Shown: positions 1 to 9,957, counted from the stretch's first letter. The stretch: 54,509 bases of DNA from Desulfomicrobium apsheronum (GCF_900114115.1 NZ_FORX01000005.1:1-54509), one strand, 5' to 3'. Notes: a model not told the origin generated them from the letters alone. Program-made: numbers and translations.

Positions 1-252
1 GTAACGATTGGAGACCATGAGGCCAATAGACGGGGCTTTCGAGGCGAACGTAAACGGCAGCGCCACAAGAGCGGGAATTGCGGCGGATTCGCCGCCAGAA
101 GATGGTCGGGACTTTGTTATCCAGTATCGGAACGTGCTCAAAGCCAAACCATTTTCGCGGCAGTATCGGGTCTTACCGAGGCCACTCTCCCGCCATTGCT
201 GGACATGCGCCATCCAGCGAGCCGCGCGATTCTGTGCAAACTGAGTTTTCAT
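1..252 (-). CDS. tnpA: IS66-family accessory protein TnpA (partial)
   Basis: About 84 N-terminal residues are visible before the gene leaves the window at position 1. The segment with WMAHVQQWRESGLGK at about residues 13-27, then YCRENGL and STFRYWI, matches the small helix-turn-helix accessory protein encoded first in IS66 elements. The ATG at 250-252 follows a strong ribosome-binding site (AGGAGG about 5 bases upstream). It is the first gene of the insertion element that interrupts wecC and reads away from the junction. TnpA is required with TnpB and TnpC for IS66 transposition, but its biochemical role is not settled. Family assignment is by recognition of the motif. Confidence 0.8.
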   Translation of the reverse strand, partial: MKTQFAQNRAARWMAHVQQWRESGLGKTRYCRENGLALSTFRYWITKSRPSSGGESAAIPALVALPFTFASKAPSIGLMVSNRY

Positions 253-328
253 GAAGACCTCCTTGAATTGGAGGCCCATTATCTCACATGAAAAATTTAT
301 GGATAGATGCGGACCTGTGAGCGCTTAC
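1..328 (-). mobile_element. IS66-family insertion element, one end only
   Basis: The right boundary is marked by CGCTTAC at 322-328, which reads GTAAGCG from the outside in on the minus strand. This is the typical start of IS66 terminal inverted repeats. To the right of 328 the wecC coding sequence is colinear with its family; to the left the reading frame becomes unrelated. An accessory tnpA gene starts 76 bp inside the end, as expected for IS66. The rest of the element (tnpB, the transposase tnpC and the other inverted repeat) lies beyond the left edge, so the 8-bp target duplication cannot be checked here. Confidence 0.8.
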
Positions 329-1024
329 GCAGATCATGGACAACTCATTAGCAAATGCGATGTTCACATCGCGAAAACTATTTTCTGTCAGCTTGGACAT
401 TTCCGCCGTACGGGCGTTGGTGGCAAGAAGATCACCTCGCACAAAAATCTTATACAATGCCGCAGCCATGAAGTTGGCAGCCCGGGTCATGCCTCCTATG
501 ATCCTGTCGTTTTCAACCAGTTCATGTACAACCCGGCCCGGCAGAACCCTCTCCGGACAATAGGCAATCTGGACATCTGCCGCCTCCCCGGCCTGCTGGG
601 GAAAAGTCAAATCCGGGCGGGATTTAGCCAGCCACTCGGCCAATTTCTCCGTAGTCCCTACGGGCGATGTTGATTCCAGAATGACCAGATTGTCCTTTCT
701 AAGGACCGGAGCAATGGCCTCGGCAGCGGCCTGGATATAGCTCAGGTCAGGCTTGTACCCATCCGTGAACGGGGTTGGTACAGCGATGAGAAAGGCGTCA
801 GCCGGTTCAGGCATTGTGGTCGCCCGCAGATAGCCGGACGTCACGGCGGCCTGGACCAGCATGTCCAAATCCGGCTCCACGATGTGGATTTTACCCCGAT
901 TGATGGTATCCACAGCGTGTTGATTAATATCAACACCGATGACTTTCTTCTTGCGCGAGGCAAAAAGAGTCGCAGTGGGCAAACCAATATAGCCGAGCCC
1001 GATCATAGATATTGTATTGAACAT
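329..1024 (-). pseudogene. wecC: wecC: UDP-N-acetyl-D-mannosamine dehydrogenase, truncated by IS66
   Basis: An intact gene would oxidise UDP-ManNAc to UDP-ManNAcA with NAD, the step after WecB. The first 232 codons are intact. They carry an N-terminal Rossmann motif (GLGYIGLP), the mid-domain segment YCPERVLPGR and the family stretch FANELSMIC. Immediately after that Cys the frame enters the IS66 end, adds about 15 unrelated residues and stops at 284. The family is normally about 420 residues. The catalytic Cys region and the whole C-terminal UDP-binding domain are lost, so the product should be inactive. It is the last capsule gene of the minus-strand operon in this window, 146 bp after wecB. 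The 3' half may survive on the far side of the element. Confidence 0.88.
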
Positions 1025-1170
1025 GGTTATTTTCTTAGGTTAAAGATTAAAAAAGAGAGACCATTTGCCACGGAAAAAATCAAACATTGTGACAACATTT
1101 TTTGAACCAAAATTTCCGGAATCACTTAAAATTTTGAAGATCTACTAAGCGATACTCAAACGGGACTCGT

Positions 1171-2406
1171 TTAAGAGGTGCTCACAAATCTCCCTGCCGA
1201 ATCGTGGAATTGCGAGAGGAGGGGCATTGTGGACCTCTGAAAATTATGATGAGCAACAGAACCTAAATCATTTAGTAGGCGCTCTCGAATGCGCCCCGCT
1301 GCCAAACCGTCCCCATAAGGGTTGTGGGCGCGGGACATGGTCTCGTAAGCAGCGGGATCGTCGAGCAGACGGTTAGCTTCATAAACGATCTTGTCCCGGT
1401 CGGTACCAACGAGTTTAACTGTACATGCGTCCACGGCTTCGGGACGTTCAGTTGTATCACGCATGACCAACACGGGTTTACCCAGGGATGGAGCCTCCTC
1501 CTGCACGCCACCGGAATCGGTGACAATAAGCGAACTACGATCCATCAGGTAAACGAATGGCAGATAGTCAAGTGGTTCAAGCAGGATGACATCCGGAACA
1601 TCCACAAGGATGCGGCGTACAGGCTCCTGTACATTCGGGTTTAAATGCACTGGGTAGACCACCTGCACATCGCCGCGCGCGGCGATGTCGGCCAATGCAT
1701 GACAAATGTTGTCAAACCCCAAGCCGAAATTCTCGCGACGGTGGCCAGTAACCAGGATAAGACGCTTGTCAGGATCAATAAAATCAAAACGTGCCTCCAT
1801 TACACTGCGAAGACCTGCATCATCACGCAACTGACGCACCACTTCCAACAAGGCATCGATGACGGTGTTGCCAGTGACGTGGATGGCTGATTCAGGCACG
1901 TTTTCCTGCAATAAATTCAATCGGGCACTGGGCGTAGGGGCAAAATGGAGATCGCCAAGCGACCCAGTAATACGGCGATTCATCTCTTCCGGCCAGGGGG
2001 CATATTTATTGAACGTTCGCAAGCCTGCTTCGACATGCCCAACCCTCACCTTCGCGTAGTAAGCCGAGAGACTGGCGGCAAGAGTGGTCGTTGTGTCGCC
2101 ATGAACCAGAATCATGTCCGGCCGCCACTCCTGATACACCTTACGCATGCCGGTCAAGACGTTGCATGTGATATCGGAAAGATCCTGGCCGGGTTTCATC
2201 AGATTGAGATCGAAATCCGGCTGAATGTTGAATAATTCCAAAACTTGGTCGAGCATCTGGCGGTGCTGGGCGGTGACACAGACCCTGGCATCGAAAGTCG
2301 GATCTTGCGCTAACGCTTTGACCACGGGGGCCATCTTGATGGCTTCGGGTCGGGTGCCGAATACAGTCAACACCTTGAGTACTGCTGTCTTTTCTATATC
2401 ACTCAT
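1171..2406 (-). CDS. wecB: UDP-N-acetylglucosamine 2-epimerase (non-hydrolysing)
   Basis: This enzyme interconverts UDP-GlcNAc and UDP-ManNAc in the cytoplasm and supplies a sugar nucleotide for capsule synthesis. Family signatures are visible: [13 protein letters not shown] near the N terminus, [28 protein letters not shown] and [10 protein letters not shown]. At 411 residues it is slightly longer than usual; the last 30 residues after the ERLLNDLG helix look like a non-conserved tail. The ATG overlaps the end of the FkbM gene by 4 bases, so translation is probably coupled. It pairs with wecC downstream, which the IS66 insertion has broken. Unless a second wecC exists, the pathway would stop at UDP-ManNAc. 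Confidence 0.95.
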   Translation of the reverse strand: MSDIEKTAVLKVLTVFGTRPEAIKMAPVVKALAQDPTFDARVCVTAQHRQMLDQVLELFNIQPDFDLNLMKPGQDLSDITCNVLTGMRKVYQEWRPDMILVHGDTTTTLAASLSAYYAKVRVGHVEAGLRTFNKYAPWPEEMNRRITGSLGDLHFAPTPSARLNLLQENVPESAIHVTGNTVIDALLEVVRQLRDDAGLRSVMEARFDFIDPDKRLILVTGHRRENFGLGFDNICHALADIAARGDVQVVYPVHLNPNVQEPVRRILVDVPDVILLEPLDYLPFVYLMDRSSLIVTDSGGVQEEAPSLGKPVLVMRDTTERPEAVDACTVKLVGTDRDKIVYEANRLLDDPAAYETMSRAHNPYGDGLAAGRIRERLLNDLGSVAHHNFQRSTMPLLSQFHDSAGRFVSTS

Positions 2407-3890
2407 GATGCTTTCTCGTTGAACGATGAATTTGAAGAAAATTTGCCCACCGAGGACATTTCCAAATATTTAGAAAGCATTTCGACATGATGGAGATTCC
2501 TCCGAGTTAAGAATATGAAGGTTGGTGTGGCATTGGCTGAATCAATGACGAAATAACCAAAAGCCTTAAGGAGCGCATTGATCTCCTGAAACATGGATAG
2601 AGTGAAGCATTCAACGGCAATCACTGGCAAGCTTTTCGCTATAACTCTTCTTGCCCCACGCAACGCGTCGAGTTCCATCCCTTCCAAGTCCAGTTTGATG
2701 ATTGAGATGGCTTCCTCGAAATCAGCTAGTTCGACATCAAGGGTCGAGACTTGGACGTCAAACGGAGTAACGAAATAATCATCCCCGTCCTTCTGTTTCA
2801 CAAGCGCCATGTCAGCTGTAAACGACCCAAAGTTGCCAGGTAGCGCCTGGAACAAAGAAATGTGTCCTACATGATCACCGAGGGCGACCTTGCGGACGTC
2901 GACTTTTTCGTCCAGACAGTTCAAACATATGTTTGTGATCAGAAAACTATGATTGAATGGCTGGGGTTCAAATGCAATCACAGGAGCACCGATAACTCCT
3001 GCAAAAAAAATTGTGTGATTTCCAATATTCGCCCCTCCGTCAACGATCACCTTCCCAGGCTGATGCAACCTAGCGAGAAGGTTGAGAAAAAGCGATTCGT
3101 AGAACTGACTCTTCTCGGCCATCTTTGCTGGAATGTAGTCGCCCGAAAAGTGCGTGAAAAAGAATGTATTGCTTCTATGCTCGACGGAAACCCAAGTTAG
3201 TTCAGGGAACGTTTCTGTGTCGTTAATCTTATCTAACCTCTTTTTAACATTCTCCAGTGATCTAGCGCGATCACCTTCACGCTCGGAAAAAAACATATCT
3301 ATGGAAATCGGGGGAGGGGAGTATAGTTGTCCGACACTAAATGGAATCCGCGAATTGCGTTTAAACTTAGTATCGAGCGATTCGTCGGAATTCTCTGGGA
3401 ATTTTAATCCAAGCTTCGAAAATTGTTCACTAGCGCGAGCCCGCATCATTAGACGAGTGTCTGCGCTGGGTGTACCGACGACGAGGGCTTTTTCAAAATG
3501 CTGCAGGGCCCGTTGTGGCTGGTTGCCAACAGCGGCGGCGCAACCAAGGCTGTTGTGCACGCCAGATATGAGAATTCTACTGAGGAGTTTTCTACCCACG
3601 CCCCAGTCTTGTGCGAGGCGGATGTATTGTCTGGCTTCGGCGTCATAGCCGGTTTGCAGGCGGCTAGCGGCGGCCAGCAGAGCAAGCTTAGCGCGATCGG
3701 GATGATGCTGTATTGCTTCACGCGACAACTTGCACAGACTCTGCCAATCGCCGAACTGCCATTGAATGCGGACGCGTTCGAGAAGGTTTTCGTCATAAGG
3801 AACGACAGTTGTCTCCAGTGCGGCAACCTCGTCTCCTCTTGACTGCCGAACAAGGGCATCTTCTTGATCAGTCGAAGACTTCGCAGTCAT
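2403..3890 (-). CDS. FkbM-family SAM-dependent methyltransferase with N-terminal TPR-like region
   Basis: The C-terminal half (about residues 255-460) is an FkbM methyltransferase domain. [15 protein letters not shown] is SAM motif I, followed by AFEPQPFN, and then [16 protein letters not shown], the typical FkbM post-II motif. FkbM enzymes usually O-methylate sugars or polyketides; here a capsule sugar is the likely substrate. The N-terminal 170 residues are helical with TPR-like spacing (alternating A/L pairs, [11 protein letters not shown]). The 495-residue length reflects this added domain. The gene overlaps both neighbours by 4 bases, so it sits firmly in the capsule operon. The substrate is unknown. 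Confidence 0.85.
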   Translation of the reverse strand: MTAKSSTDQEDALVRQSRGDEVAALETTVVPYDENLLERVRIQWQFGDWQSLCKLSREAIQHHPDRAKLALLAAASRLQTGYDAEARQYIRLAQDWGVGRKLLSRILISGVHNSLGCAAAVGNQPQRALQHFEKALVVGTPSADTRLMMRARASEQFSKLGLKFPENSDESLDTKFKRNSRIPFSVGQLYSPPPISIDMFFSEREGDRARSLENVKKRLDKINDTETFPELTWVSVEHRSNTFFFTHFSGDYIPAKMAEKSQFYESLFLNLLARLHQPGKVIVDGGANIGNHTIFFAGVIGAPVIAFEPQPFNHSFLITNICLNCLDEKVDVRKVALGDHVGHISLFQALPGNFGSFTADMALVKQKDGDDYFVTPFDVQVSTLDVELADFEEAISIIKLDLEGMELDALRGARRVIAKSLPVIAVECFTLSMFQEINALLKAFGYFVIDSANATPTFIFLTRRNLHHVEMLSKYLEMSSVGKFSSNSSFNEKAS

Positions 3891-6013
3891 AGGCCCTGCT
3901 CCCGCAAAAGAATCTCCTTCAACAAATCAAGCTGCGCCTCTGCCCGTGCCATCTCTTCGCGAATCATCTCCTGACGGGTCGCCAGTTCAGATTCCGCAGC
4001 CTCGCTTTCTTGAGCTTTGTGTTGCAACTCTTCTAACTGTCTGGCTCTGTCCTGTGCCAACTGCGACAGTTCGTCTCGCTGCCTTGTCAATTCTTCAATT
4101 GACTTTTTCAGGGCCAATCGATCTTTCTCAAATTTTCCCTCAGCCTGACGCAGAGCGTCGATCTCCGCCTGCCGCTGCGCAACTTCCTTGAACAATTGAT
4201 CCTGCTGCCCGGTTAGCACCGCCCCATCCCGTTCACGTTGAGCCAAGGCCTGCTGCAGCGACTCAATCTCTGCCTGACGAGTAACGAGCAGATTAGCTGA
4301 GTCTTCCTGCCGGGAAGCCATCTCTTTCATGTCATGCTCAAGGTTGGCCAGAGTCTGACGCAGGGTCTCGATCTCAGCCTCCCGGTCGGCGGACAGCTTG
4401 GCGGATTCTTCCATCTTTGCGCTCAGTTCCGCCTTTTCCTGATGTACCCTGTCCAATTCCTGGCGCAGGGAGTCGATCTTTGCCTGCCGTTCAGCGGATA
4501 GCCTGCAAGATTCTTCCAGCTGCGTGGCCAACCCGACTTTCTCCTCCTCAAAACTTTCCAAGGTCTGACGCAGAGCTTCGATCTCCTCCTGCCTAACAGC
4601 GGCCAGATTGGTCGACTCTTCATTCTGCCCAACCAGGATCAATTTCTCCTGCTCAAGTTGAGTCCGAGTCTGATTCAAAATTTTGATCTCTGCCTGACGT
4701 TCTGAAAGCAACAGGGAAGATTCTATACGCTGCCGGGAAATAGCCAGCTTTTCCTGTTCAATCTTCGAACATGCCAGCTTGTGCGATTCGATCTCCGCGT
4801 TTCGCTCCGCAAGCAATCTGGCCGTGGTTTCCTGCTGCACAGACAACTCCGACTTTTCCTGCTCCAAACACGCATGGGCCTTTTCAAGTTCCTGGACTTT
4901 CAAAAAATGGCATTCCAACTCTTCCTGTACCTGATGCAACTGCATCAGAAGCAACTCGTTCTCTCCTTCTCGTTCTGCCGCCAGTTTCGAGCTGTCTTCC
5001 CTGGCTTGGCCGAGTTCCTGAACCCGACGCTCCGTCTCCTCCAGGCGCCCTGCCACCAAAGACTTTTCCTGCTCAAGCTGCGCCTGCGCCTGCTGCAACG
5101 ACGTTATCTCCGCCTCTCGCTCCGCCACCAGCCGGGCGTGCTGATCGCAGTCGCGGCGCAGCGTCTGCATCTGACTTTCCATTGCCTGGCGTCGCGACTC
5201 GAAGCCGGTCTTTTGCTTGGCTTCACGCAGGCGCGCGCTTTTGGCTTCGTAGCGCACCTGATCGCGCTGACGTGCTTCGGAATCGCTGAAAGGCGTGTCC
5301 TGGGGAAGGAGGGAAAGGCACGCGTCGGCCTCGGCCATCTCCCCCGCGTCATGCAAGCGAAAAGCCAGCCACTTCAGGCGGAAAGACTTCGGCTCCTCTT
5401 CATAGGCACTACGCGCGGAGAGGGCCGCATCCGTGAAAAGGCCGTTTTTCATCTGCTGGCGTGCCAGCGCCGTATACGCCTTGGCCCGCATCTCCGGCGC
5501 AGGCTCCGCTGCAAGCAATTGCTTCACGGACTCCAAGCCGCCCTTCTGAAATACCTCAATGACCTTGTCGAAATTTTTGCCGCCCAACGCAGCCGGGGGC
5601 TGCTGCGCCTTGGACGCCCTCCAGATCCCCATCAGCTTGCCCGGCAAGCCCACCAAACTCCCGGAAGGCGAGACGCTCTGAATAAGGATATCCCCGAGAC
5701 GGGCATTGAGGGCATTTTTCGCTTCGATCTCGCGCAGCCGCGTCTGGGTCTCGACCAGGGCGGTCAGCCGGGAAACCTCGGCCTGCACGGCTGGCAAATC
5801 ATCATCCACCCAGCCGCCAGCCGATGACACCCCGGACCAAGAGCTTCCTCCTCCCCTCTCAAGATCCTGGCATTTCAAAAAATATCTCTCAAGCTCCTCC
5901 TGTACTTGATGGAGCTGCAGGAACAACAGCTCGTTTTCCTCTTCCATAACTCTCAGGCGCGCTTGGGCTTCAGTCTCTGCCGGTTGAGACGTTATAATCT
6001 GATTGTCGGTCAT
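3887..6013 (-). CDS. Large coiled-coil protein with 35-residue repeats, capsule locus
   Basis: This 708-residue protein has no recognised catalytic domain. Residues 26-50 hold the motif LQLHQVQEELERYF, which recurs at 357-371. Residues 148-245 are TPR-like helices. From residue 298 to the end the protein is a highly charged coiled coil rich in E, Q, L and R. Units starting at residues 298, 403, 438, 473, 508, 543, 578 and 613 share the pattern R-x-A-E-I-x-x-L-x-Q and are spaced by exact multiples of 35 residues (five heptads). No signal peptide or membrane segment is visible, so it is probably cytoplasmic. The position between KpsE and FkbM, with a 4-base overlap to FkbM, suggests a scaffold or molecular ruler for polysaccharide assembly. 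That role is inference. Confidence 0.75.
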   Translation of the reverse strand: MTDNQIITSQPAETEAQARLRVMEEENELLFLQLHQVQEELERYFLKCQDLERGGGSSWSGVSSAGGWVDDDLPAVQAEVSRLTALVETQTRLREIEAKNALNARLGDILIQSVSPSGSLVGLPGKLMGIWRASKAQQPPAALGGKNFDKVIEVFQKGGLESVKQLLAAEPAPEMRAKAYTALARQQMKNGLFTDAALSARSAYEEEPKSFRLKWLAFRLHDAGEMAEADACLSLLPQDTPFSDSEARQRDQVRYEAKSARLREAKQKTGFESRRQAMESQMQTLRRDCDQHARLVAEREAEITSLQQAQAQLEQEKSLVAGRLEETERRVQELGQAREDSSKLAAEREGENELLLMQLHQVQEELECHFLKVQELEKAHACLEQEKSELSVQQETTARLLAERNAEIESHKLACSKIEQEKLAISRQRIESSLLLSERQAEIKILNQTRTQLEQEKLILVGQNEESTNLAAVRQEEIEALRQTLESFEEEKVGLATQLEESCRLSAERQAKIDSLRQELDRVHQEKAELSAKMEESAKLSADREAEIETLRQTLANLEHDMKEMASRQEDSANLLVTRQAEIESLQQALAQRERDGAVLTGQQDQLFKEVAQRQAEIDALRQAEGKFEKDRLALKKSIEELTRQRDELSQLAQDRARQLEELQHKAQESEAAESELATRQEMIREEMARAEAQLDLLKEILLREQGL
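4073..4807 (-). repeat. Seven tandem 105-bp coding repeats (35 residues each)
   Basis: Residues 403-647 of the coiled-coil protein consist of seven consecutive units of exactly 35 residues, each beginning with a variant of ERQAEIESLRQ. The earlier unit at residue 298 is in the same register, 105 residues (three units) before the first. The units have diverged, so the array looks old, but they could still mediate copy-number change. Confidence 0.8.
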
Positions 6014-6158
6014 ACTTCGTTGTTCCTTATTTCGAACATCAAATTCAAGCTTCGTGATATGGTTGATATCAAATCAACAAAAAAAGCCTTGACGACAAAA
6101 AACATCTTGATGGCCTCAGAAGGGGGGCCTAATATGGCAAAAATTTCCATCATTTTCC

Positions 6159-7256
6159 TTAATCCACGTGGTCGAGTACAATACTCTCCAGCAGCTTCAG
6201 GATACCTGACAGCAACAAGGCAAAGAGCAGGGTAACAACAGTATTGTACACTCGCTCCGGCTCCATGGGATACTCGGGCATGGTTGGAGCCTGCAGAACC
6301 GAAACTTTTTCAAGCATCCTCGTTGCATCCATGTGTCCTTTTTCAAGACCGACCAAGGCAGTCTTGTAGATATCCCCCGTGAAGGTCACCTCCATTTCCA
6401 AACGCTGAAACTCCTCCACGGTGAAGTTCAGCGTCTTTCCGGACGGCGCGGCCAGTTTGGCTTTTTCCTGGTCGATCTGGCTGTTTACAGCTGCGAGTGA
6501 CTGCTTGAGCATCTTGATGTTGGGATGATCACGGTCCAAAGTAGTGGGCAGAGAGGCCAATTGCGTTTGAAGCTGCGTCCGCTTTCCTTCGAGTTGGGCA
6601 ACGATCTCATTTATGCTTTCCGCAGTCGTCTGAGGAGAAGCCAATCCCTTTTTATTCTGAAACGCGAGCAGATGCTGGCTTGCCTGCTGAAAACGCTGCT
6701 GCGCCAAGTGCACCTGCTTGGTCAAAAAAGCCACTTGTACTTCGGCCAGTTCGTGCCCGAGCTGGTTCATGTAGCGCTCCCCTTCCTGCACAAGCGAACC
6801 GCTTATGCTCTGGGCCGTCTTGGGATCGTAGGCCTGCACCCGAATTCGCAGGACCCCTGAAAAGTCGTCATACTCAACGCTTACCCGCGACAGGTAATGA
6901 CGGTGGAACCATTCCATGGAGGCATCTTGGAACCACATCCGTGAAACAAGGTCTTGTCGCTTGTCGCTGTAGTGCGAGCGCAAATCCAATTCGGCATCGA
7001 GCTTCTTGAGCATATCGACCGAGAGCAGGTATTCCCGAAGCAAAAGCTGGTCGGAGCGATTGACGCCGGCGATGCCGGTGATAAGCGAAGATATATCGAA
7101 TGATGAAGCGCTCACTGAGTCTGTTTTGCGAATAATGACATTTGCTTCCGAAACATATCTGTCTGAAGCTACAAAGATCCAATACGCAGTAGCCAAAACA
7201 GACATGATAAAAACAAATATAATCGCATACCGAAAAAATTTCATATTAAAAAGCAC
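6159..7256 (-). CDS. kpsE: Capsule export inner-membrane protein, KpsE/CtrB type
   Basis: This is a polysaccharide co-polymerase-like protein that bridges the inner-membrane ABC transporter to the outer-membrane channel. Features fit: an N-terminal membrane helix (about residues 9-30), a periplasmic domain with long helices (about 150-290), and a C-terminal membrane helix (about 335-355) preceded by the proline-rich PTMPEYPMEPERV segment. At 365 residues it has the usual KpsE length. It starts with MLFNMKFFRY; the second Met (7244) is also possible. It lies between kpsT upstream and the coiled-coil gene downstream, separated from the latter by about 145 bp with no gene. Confidence 0.88.
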   Translation of the reverse strand: MLFNMKFFRYAIIFVFIMSVLATAYWIFVASDRYVSEANVIIRKTDSVSASSFDISSLITGIAGVNRSDQLLLREYLLSVDMLKKLDAELDLRSHYSDKRQDLVSRMWFQDASMEWFHRHYLSRVSVEYDDFSGVLRIRVQAYDPKTAQSISGSLVQEGERYMNQLGHELAEVQVAFLTKQVHLAQQRFQQASQHLLAFQNKKGLASPQTTAESINEIVAQLEGKRTQLQTQLASLPTTLDRDHPNIKMLKQSLAAVNSQIDQEKAKLAAPSGKTLNFTVEEFQRLEMEVTFTGDIYKTALVGLEKGHMDATRMLEKVSVLQAPTMPEYPMEPERVYNTVVTLLFALLLSGILKLLESIVLDHVD

Positions 7257-7313
7257 CCACTTTTATTACGCATTTTACATGGCATAATCAAAATTATTAA
7301 AATCATATATAAT

Positions 7314-7976
7314 TCACTTTTCAGTACTTTCCCTGTAAGCATTCAAAGCATCATCAATTTGATCGAACCAATAAGCTTTCCCGTCAGTAATCCAAATTCC
7401 TGCCTGACAAAACTGCTTCAGTGTGGATTCATTGTGCGCAACCATTATCAAGCCAGCTCGACCAGCCATATCCTTGAACGCAGCGGCCGCTTTTTTGCGA
7501 AATGCGGCATCCCCGGCGGCCGTGACCTCGTCCGAGATGTACACATCGAAATCGAAAGCCAGGGACAAGGCAAACTGAAGCCGGGATTTCATGCCTGAGG
7601 AATAGGTTTTGATAGGTTCGTCAAAGGCGCTGCCCAGTTCGGAAAACTCCTGAACAAAAGCGATCCGGTCCGACAGGTCTTCCTGGTGGCCATGAACCCG
7701 GCAGACGAACTTGGCGTTCTGTCGACCGGAAAGGGTAGCCTCCAACCCGCCCTGCCCCATGGGCCAGGAAACCCGGCAATGTCGCAGGACTTTCCCTTTG
7801 CTTGGATGATCGACCCCGCCAATAAGACGCAGCAGCGTGGACTTACCCGCGCCGTTCACTCCGATAAGCCCGACGTTGGTCTTGGCCGGAATCGTTAAGG
7901 TAATACCCGTTAAAACCCATTTGCCCATCCCATGATCGGTTTTATAGCGTTTGTGCACATCTTCAATAACGATCAT
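7314..7976 (-). CDS. kpsT: Capsule polysaccharide ABC transporter ATPase, KpsT type
   Basis: This is the ATPase subunit that powers export of lipid-linked capsule across the inner membrane. Walker A (GVNGAGKSTLLR), the signature region TYSSGMKSRLQFALSLAF and Walker B (DFDVYISDEV) are present. At 220 residues it is the short KpsT form without the C-terminal carbohydrate-binding domain of O-antigen Wzt proteins, so the exported chain end is probably not recognised through this subunit. The ATG overlaps the kpsM stop codon by 4 bases. It acts with KpsM, KpsE and KpsD encoded around it. Confidence 0.93.
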   Translation of the reverse strand: MIVIEDVHKRYKTDHGMGKWVLTGITLTIPAKTNVGLIGVNGAGKSTLLRLIGGVDHPSKGKVLRHCRVSWPMGQGGLEATLSGRQNAKFVCRVHGHQEDLSDRIAFVQEFSELGSAFDEPIKTYSSGMKSRLQFALSLAFDFDVYISDEVTAAGDAAFRKKAAAAFKDMAGRAGLIMVAHNESTLKQFCQAGIWITDGKAYWFDQIDDALNAYRESTEK

Positions 7977-8749
7977 CGCATCACCAATCGCAGCGCGTAT
8001 CGTCGATACATCAACAATCCCAAGAAAATACTCACAACAGAAAATGCATAAAGATAGCTTAGGCTAACTCCAGGCACGACATGGTAAAGCGGCATGAAGC
8101 CCAATCGCACCGCTTCAATTCCATGCGCTATGGGATTGAGCATCAGATAATCGCGGTAGGGTAAGGGCACTGAAGAGATGGGCACGATGACACCCGAAAT
8201 CAAATACAGAGGAAACATCAGGATCTTGAATATATGCTCCAGTTCCGGGATCAACTCTATGAGCACCGAAGTCACAAGGCCGTACCCCATTCCGATCAGC
8301 CACAAACCAGCAACCGCAGACATGGCCAAAAGAGGATCGCCCGGGATCACATCGTGACCCAAAAAATACGCGATGACCAAAATTATTGCCGATATCAGGG
8401 CTATGACAAAAGCTTCAAGCCCGCCCCGAACAATGGCCGCATCGAAAGGTTTGACCTGCCGGTAGACGAAAAGCGGTTTATTGCAATCAGCGGAAAACAT
8501 GACCTGAATGGCGGTGCGCCGGAACAGGAAGAACGCCAGCATGCCGACCATAGTCCACACGGCAATATCGACCCCGCCAATAGATCTTGCACGAAGTGCT
8601 CTCCACACCAGCGCGATGAACCCAATGTGCGTCACAGGCTCGATCAGCAGCCAGAACCAGGCGCCACGTTCCCTGAAAAGACGATCCAGCGCCTCGCGCA
8701 GAAAAATCGCGCGCCAGACGGAGATGGTTATGGACAATGAACTGCGCAT
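7973..8749 (-). CDS. kpsM: Capsule polysaccharide ABC transporter permease, KpsM type
   Basis: This is an ABC-2 type permease of 258 residues with about six membrane helices, for example residues 36-53, 64-80, 110-130, 142-166, 175-195 and 230-248. Segments such as RGAWFWLLIEPVTHIGF and NPIAHGIEAVRLGF are typical of KpsM/BexB/CtrC. It forms the inner-membrane pore for capsule export with KpsT, whose gene overlaps its 3' end. It starts 12 bases after the stop of the kpsD-like gene. Confidence 0.93.
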   Translation of the reverse strand: MRSSLSITISVWRAIFLREALDRLFRERGAWFWLLIEPVTHIGFIALVWRALRARSIGGVDIAVWTMVGMLAFFLFRRTAIQVMFSADCNKPLFVYRQVKPFDAAIVRGGLEAFVIALISAIILVIAYFLGHDVIPGDPLLAMSAVAGLWLIGMGYGLVTSVLIELIPELEHIFKILMFPLYLISGVIVPISSVPLPYRDYLMLNPIAHGIEAVRLGFMPLYHVVPGVSLSYLYAFSVVSIFLGLLMYRRYALRLVMR

Positions 8750-8761
8750 TGCTCGTATCCG

Positions 8762-9943
8762 CTATTGCAACATTCTGTTGACGTTCAGACTCGGCACGGC
8801 CACTGACACAACAAGCCGCAGGAACTTCTCGAACTCGGCTGCCGGAGAGTTGGCTACGTAGATCACGTCACGGTTCTGGACCGGAAAATTCTGGGTCACG
8901 AAAAAAGACGCCGGATCGCGCAGGTCGATCTGGTAGACCACCGGGACAGTGCCGTCCGTGGAGTTTGCCGCGGGTTCGTTCAGATCAAGCAGCTTCTGGT
9001 CCTCGAAACGAAAAATGAAGACACCGCGTGCGTCCGCACGGTTGTCGTTCAGGCCGCCCGAACGGGCCAGGGCCTGCGCCAGTGAAATGCCCTGGGCCTC
9101 GAAGGGGATCTCCTCGTTCTTGCCGGTCGCGCCCAGAACCGAGAAACTCTGCGGCTGAAACAGGGCCGTGACGACATCGCCGGGCTTGAGCGCGATGTTC
9201 TGTCTGGGGTCGCGAATGACCGCATCAAGCGGCATGGTCGCCGTCACATTTTCCCTGGAAAGCTGAACAGCCATGCGGTTGACCGGCTGCGTGACGCCGC
9301 CCACTCCGGCCAGAGCATCGAGCAGACGCTCTCCTTTGGGTGTCAGGGGGATGAGCGCGCTCCGACTCACTTCGCCCACGACCGTCACGTTCGACGTATT
9401 GTTCTTGAGAACACGCACCAGCACCTGCGCCGCATTGGCCTTGCCCCGCAACCGTTTGACGATGTCCTCCTCAATCTCCTGGGTCGTGCGCCCCTTGACG
9501 GCAATCCGTCCGGCAAAAGGCATGGTGATCATTCCATCGTAATTGACCATCTGACCGGGAAGCGAAACGGCATGCGAGGTCATGGTCCCGGCCCCCGGAT
9601 CGAAAATTCCGGCGCCGAAAAGCATTGCCGGAGGAGTCTCCCAGACCGAGACTTCAATAATGTCGCCTGGGCCTACGAGATAGTTGTTGGCTTCCGATGC
9701 GGGAAAGATCATGTCAAACCGGCCGAGCTTCTTGCCTTCGCCCAGCCTTCTCGCCAGGGCATCGGTGACATCCACAAGCTGGATGCCTTGGATGCGCGCG
9801 TTATCAGGACTGTTCTGCACCTGCTGCCGACTGGCGCCCGACGATGAAATCCAGCCGGGCATGGTCGCGCAACCAGTCATCATGAGCAGCACCATGCAGC
9901 ACAACATGGTGCAGCCGCTGGAGTATTTTTTCGTTATCTTCAT
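8762..9943 (-). CDS. kpsD: Outer-membrane polysaccharide export lipoprotein, KpsD/CtrA/BexD type
   Basis: This protein should form the outer-membrane channel for capsule. The ATG at 9941-9943 is chosen because it follows an AAAGGA site and begins a lipoprotein signal peptide ending in the lipobox LMMTGC. The polysaccharide export domain follows: NYLVGPGDIIEVSVWETP, then a SLBB-like part (VTVVGEVSRSALIPL, LAQALARSGGLNDNRAD). The length of 393 residues is that of CtrA/BexD proteins rather than the longer E. coli KpsD. It sits between the alpha-oxoamine synthase gene (14 bases upstream) and kpsM (12 bases downstream). Confidence 0.9.
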   Translation of the reverse strand: MKITKKYSSGCTMLCCMVLLMMTGCATMPGWISSSGASRQQVQNSPDNARIQGIQLVDVTDALARRLGEGKKLGRFDMIFPASEANNYLVGPGDIIEVSVWETPPAMLFGAGIFDPGAGTMTSHAVSLPGQMVNYDGMITMPFAGRIAVKGRTTQEIEEDIVKRLRGKANAAQVLVRVLKNNTSNVTVVGEVSRSALIPLTPKGERLLDALAGVGGVTQPVNRMAVQLSRENVTATMPLDAVIRDPRQNIALKPGDVVTALFQPQSFSVLGATGKNEEIPFEAQGISLAQALARSGGLNDNRADARGVFIFRFEDQKLLDLNEPAANSTDGTVPVVYQIDLRDPASFFVTQNFPVQNRDVIYVANSPAAEFEKFLRLVVSVAVPSLNVNRMLQ

Positions 9944-9957
9944 GTGCCGAATCCTTT

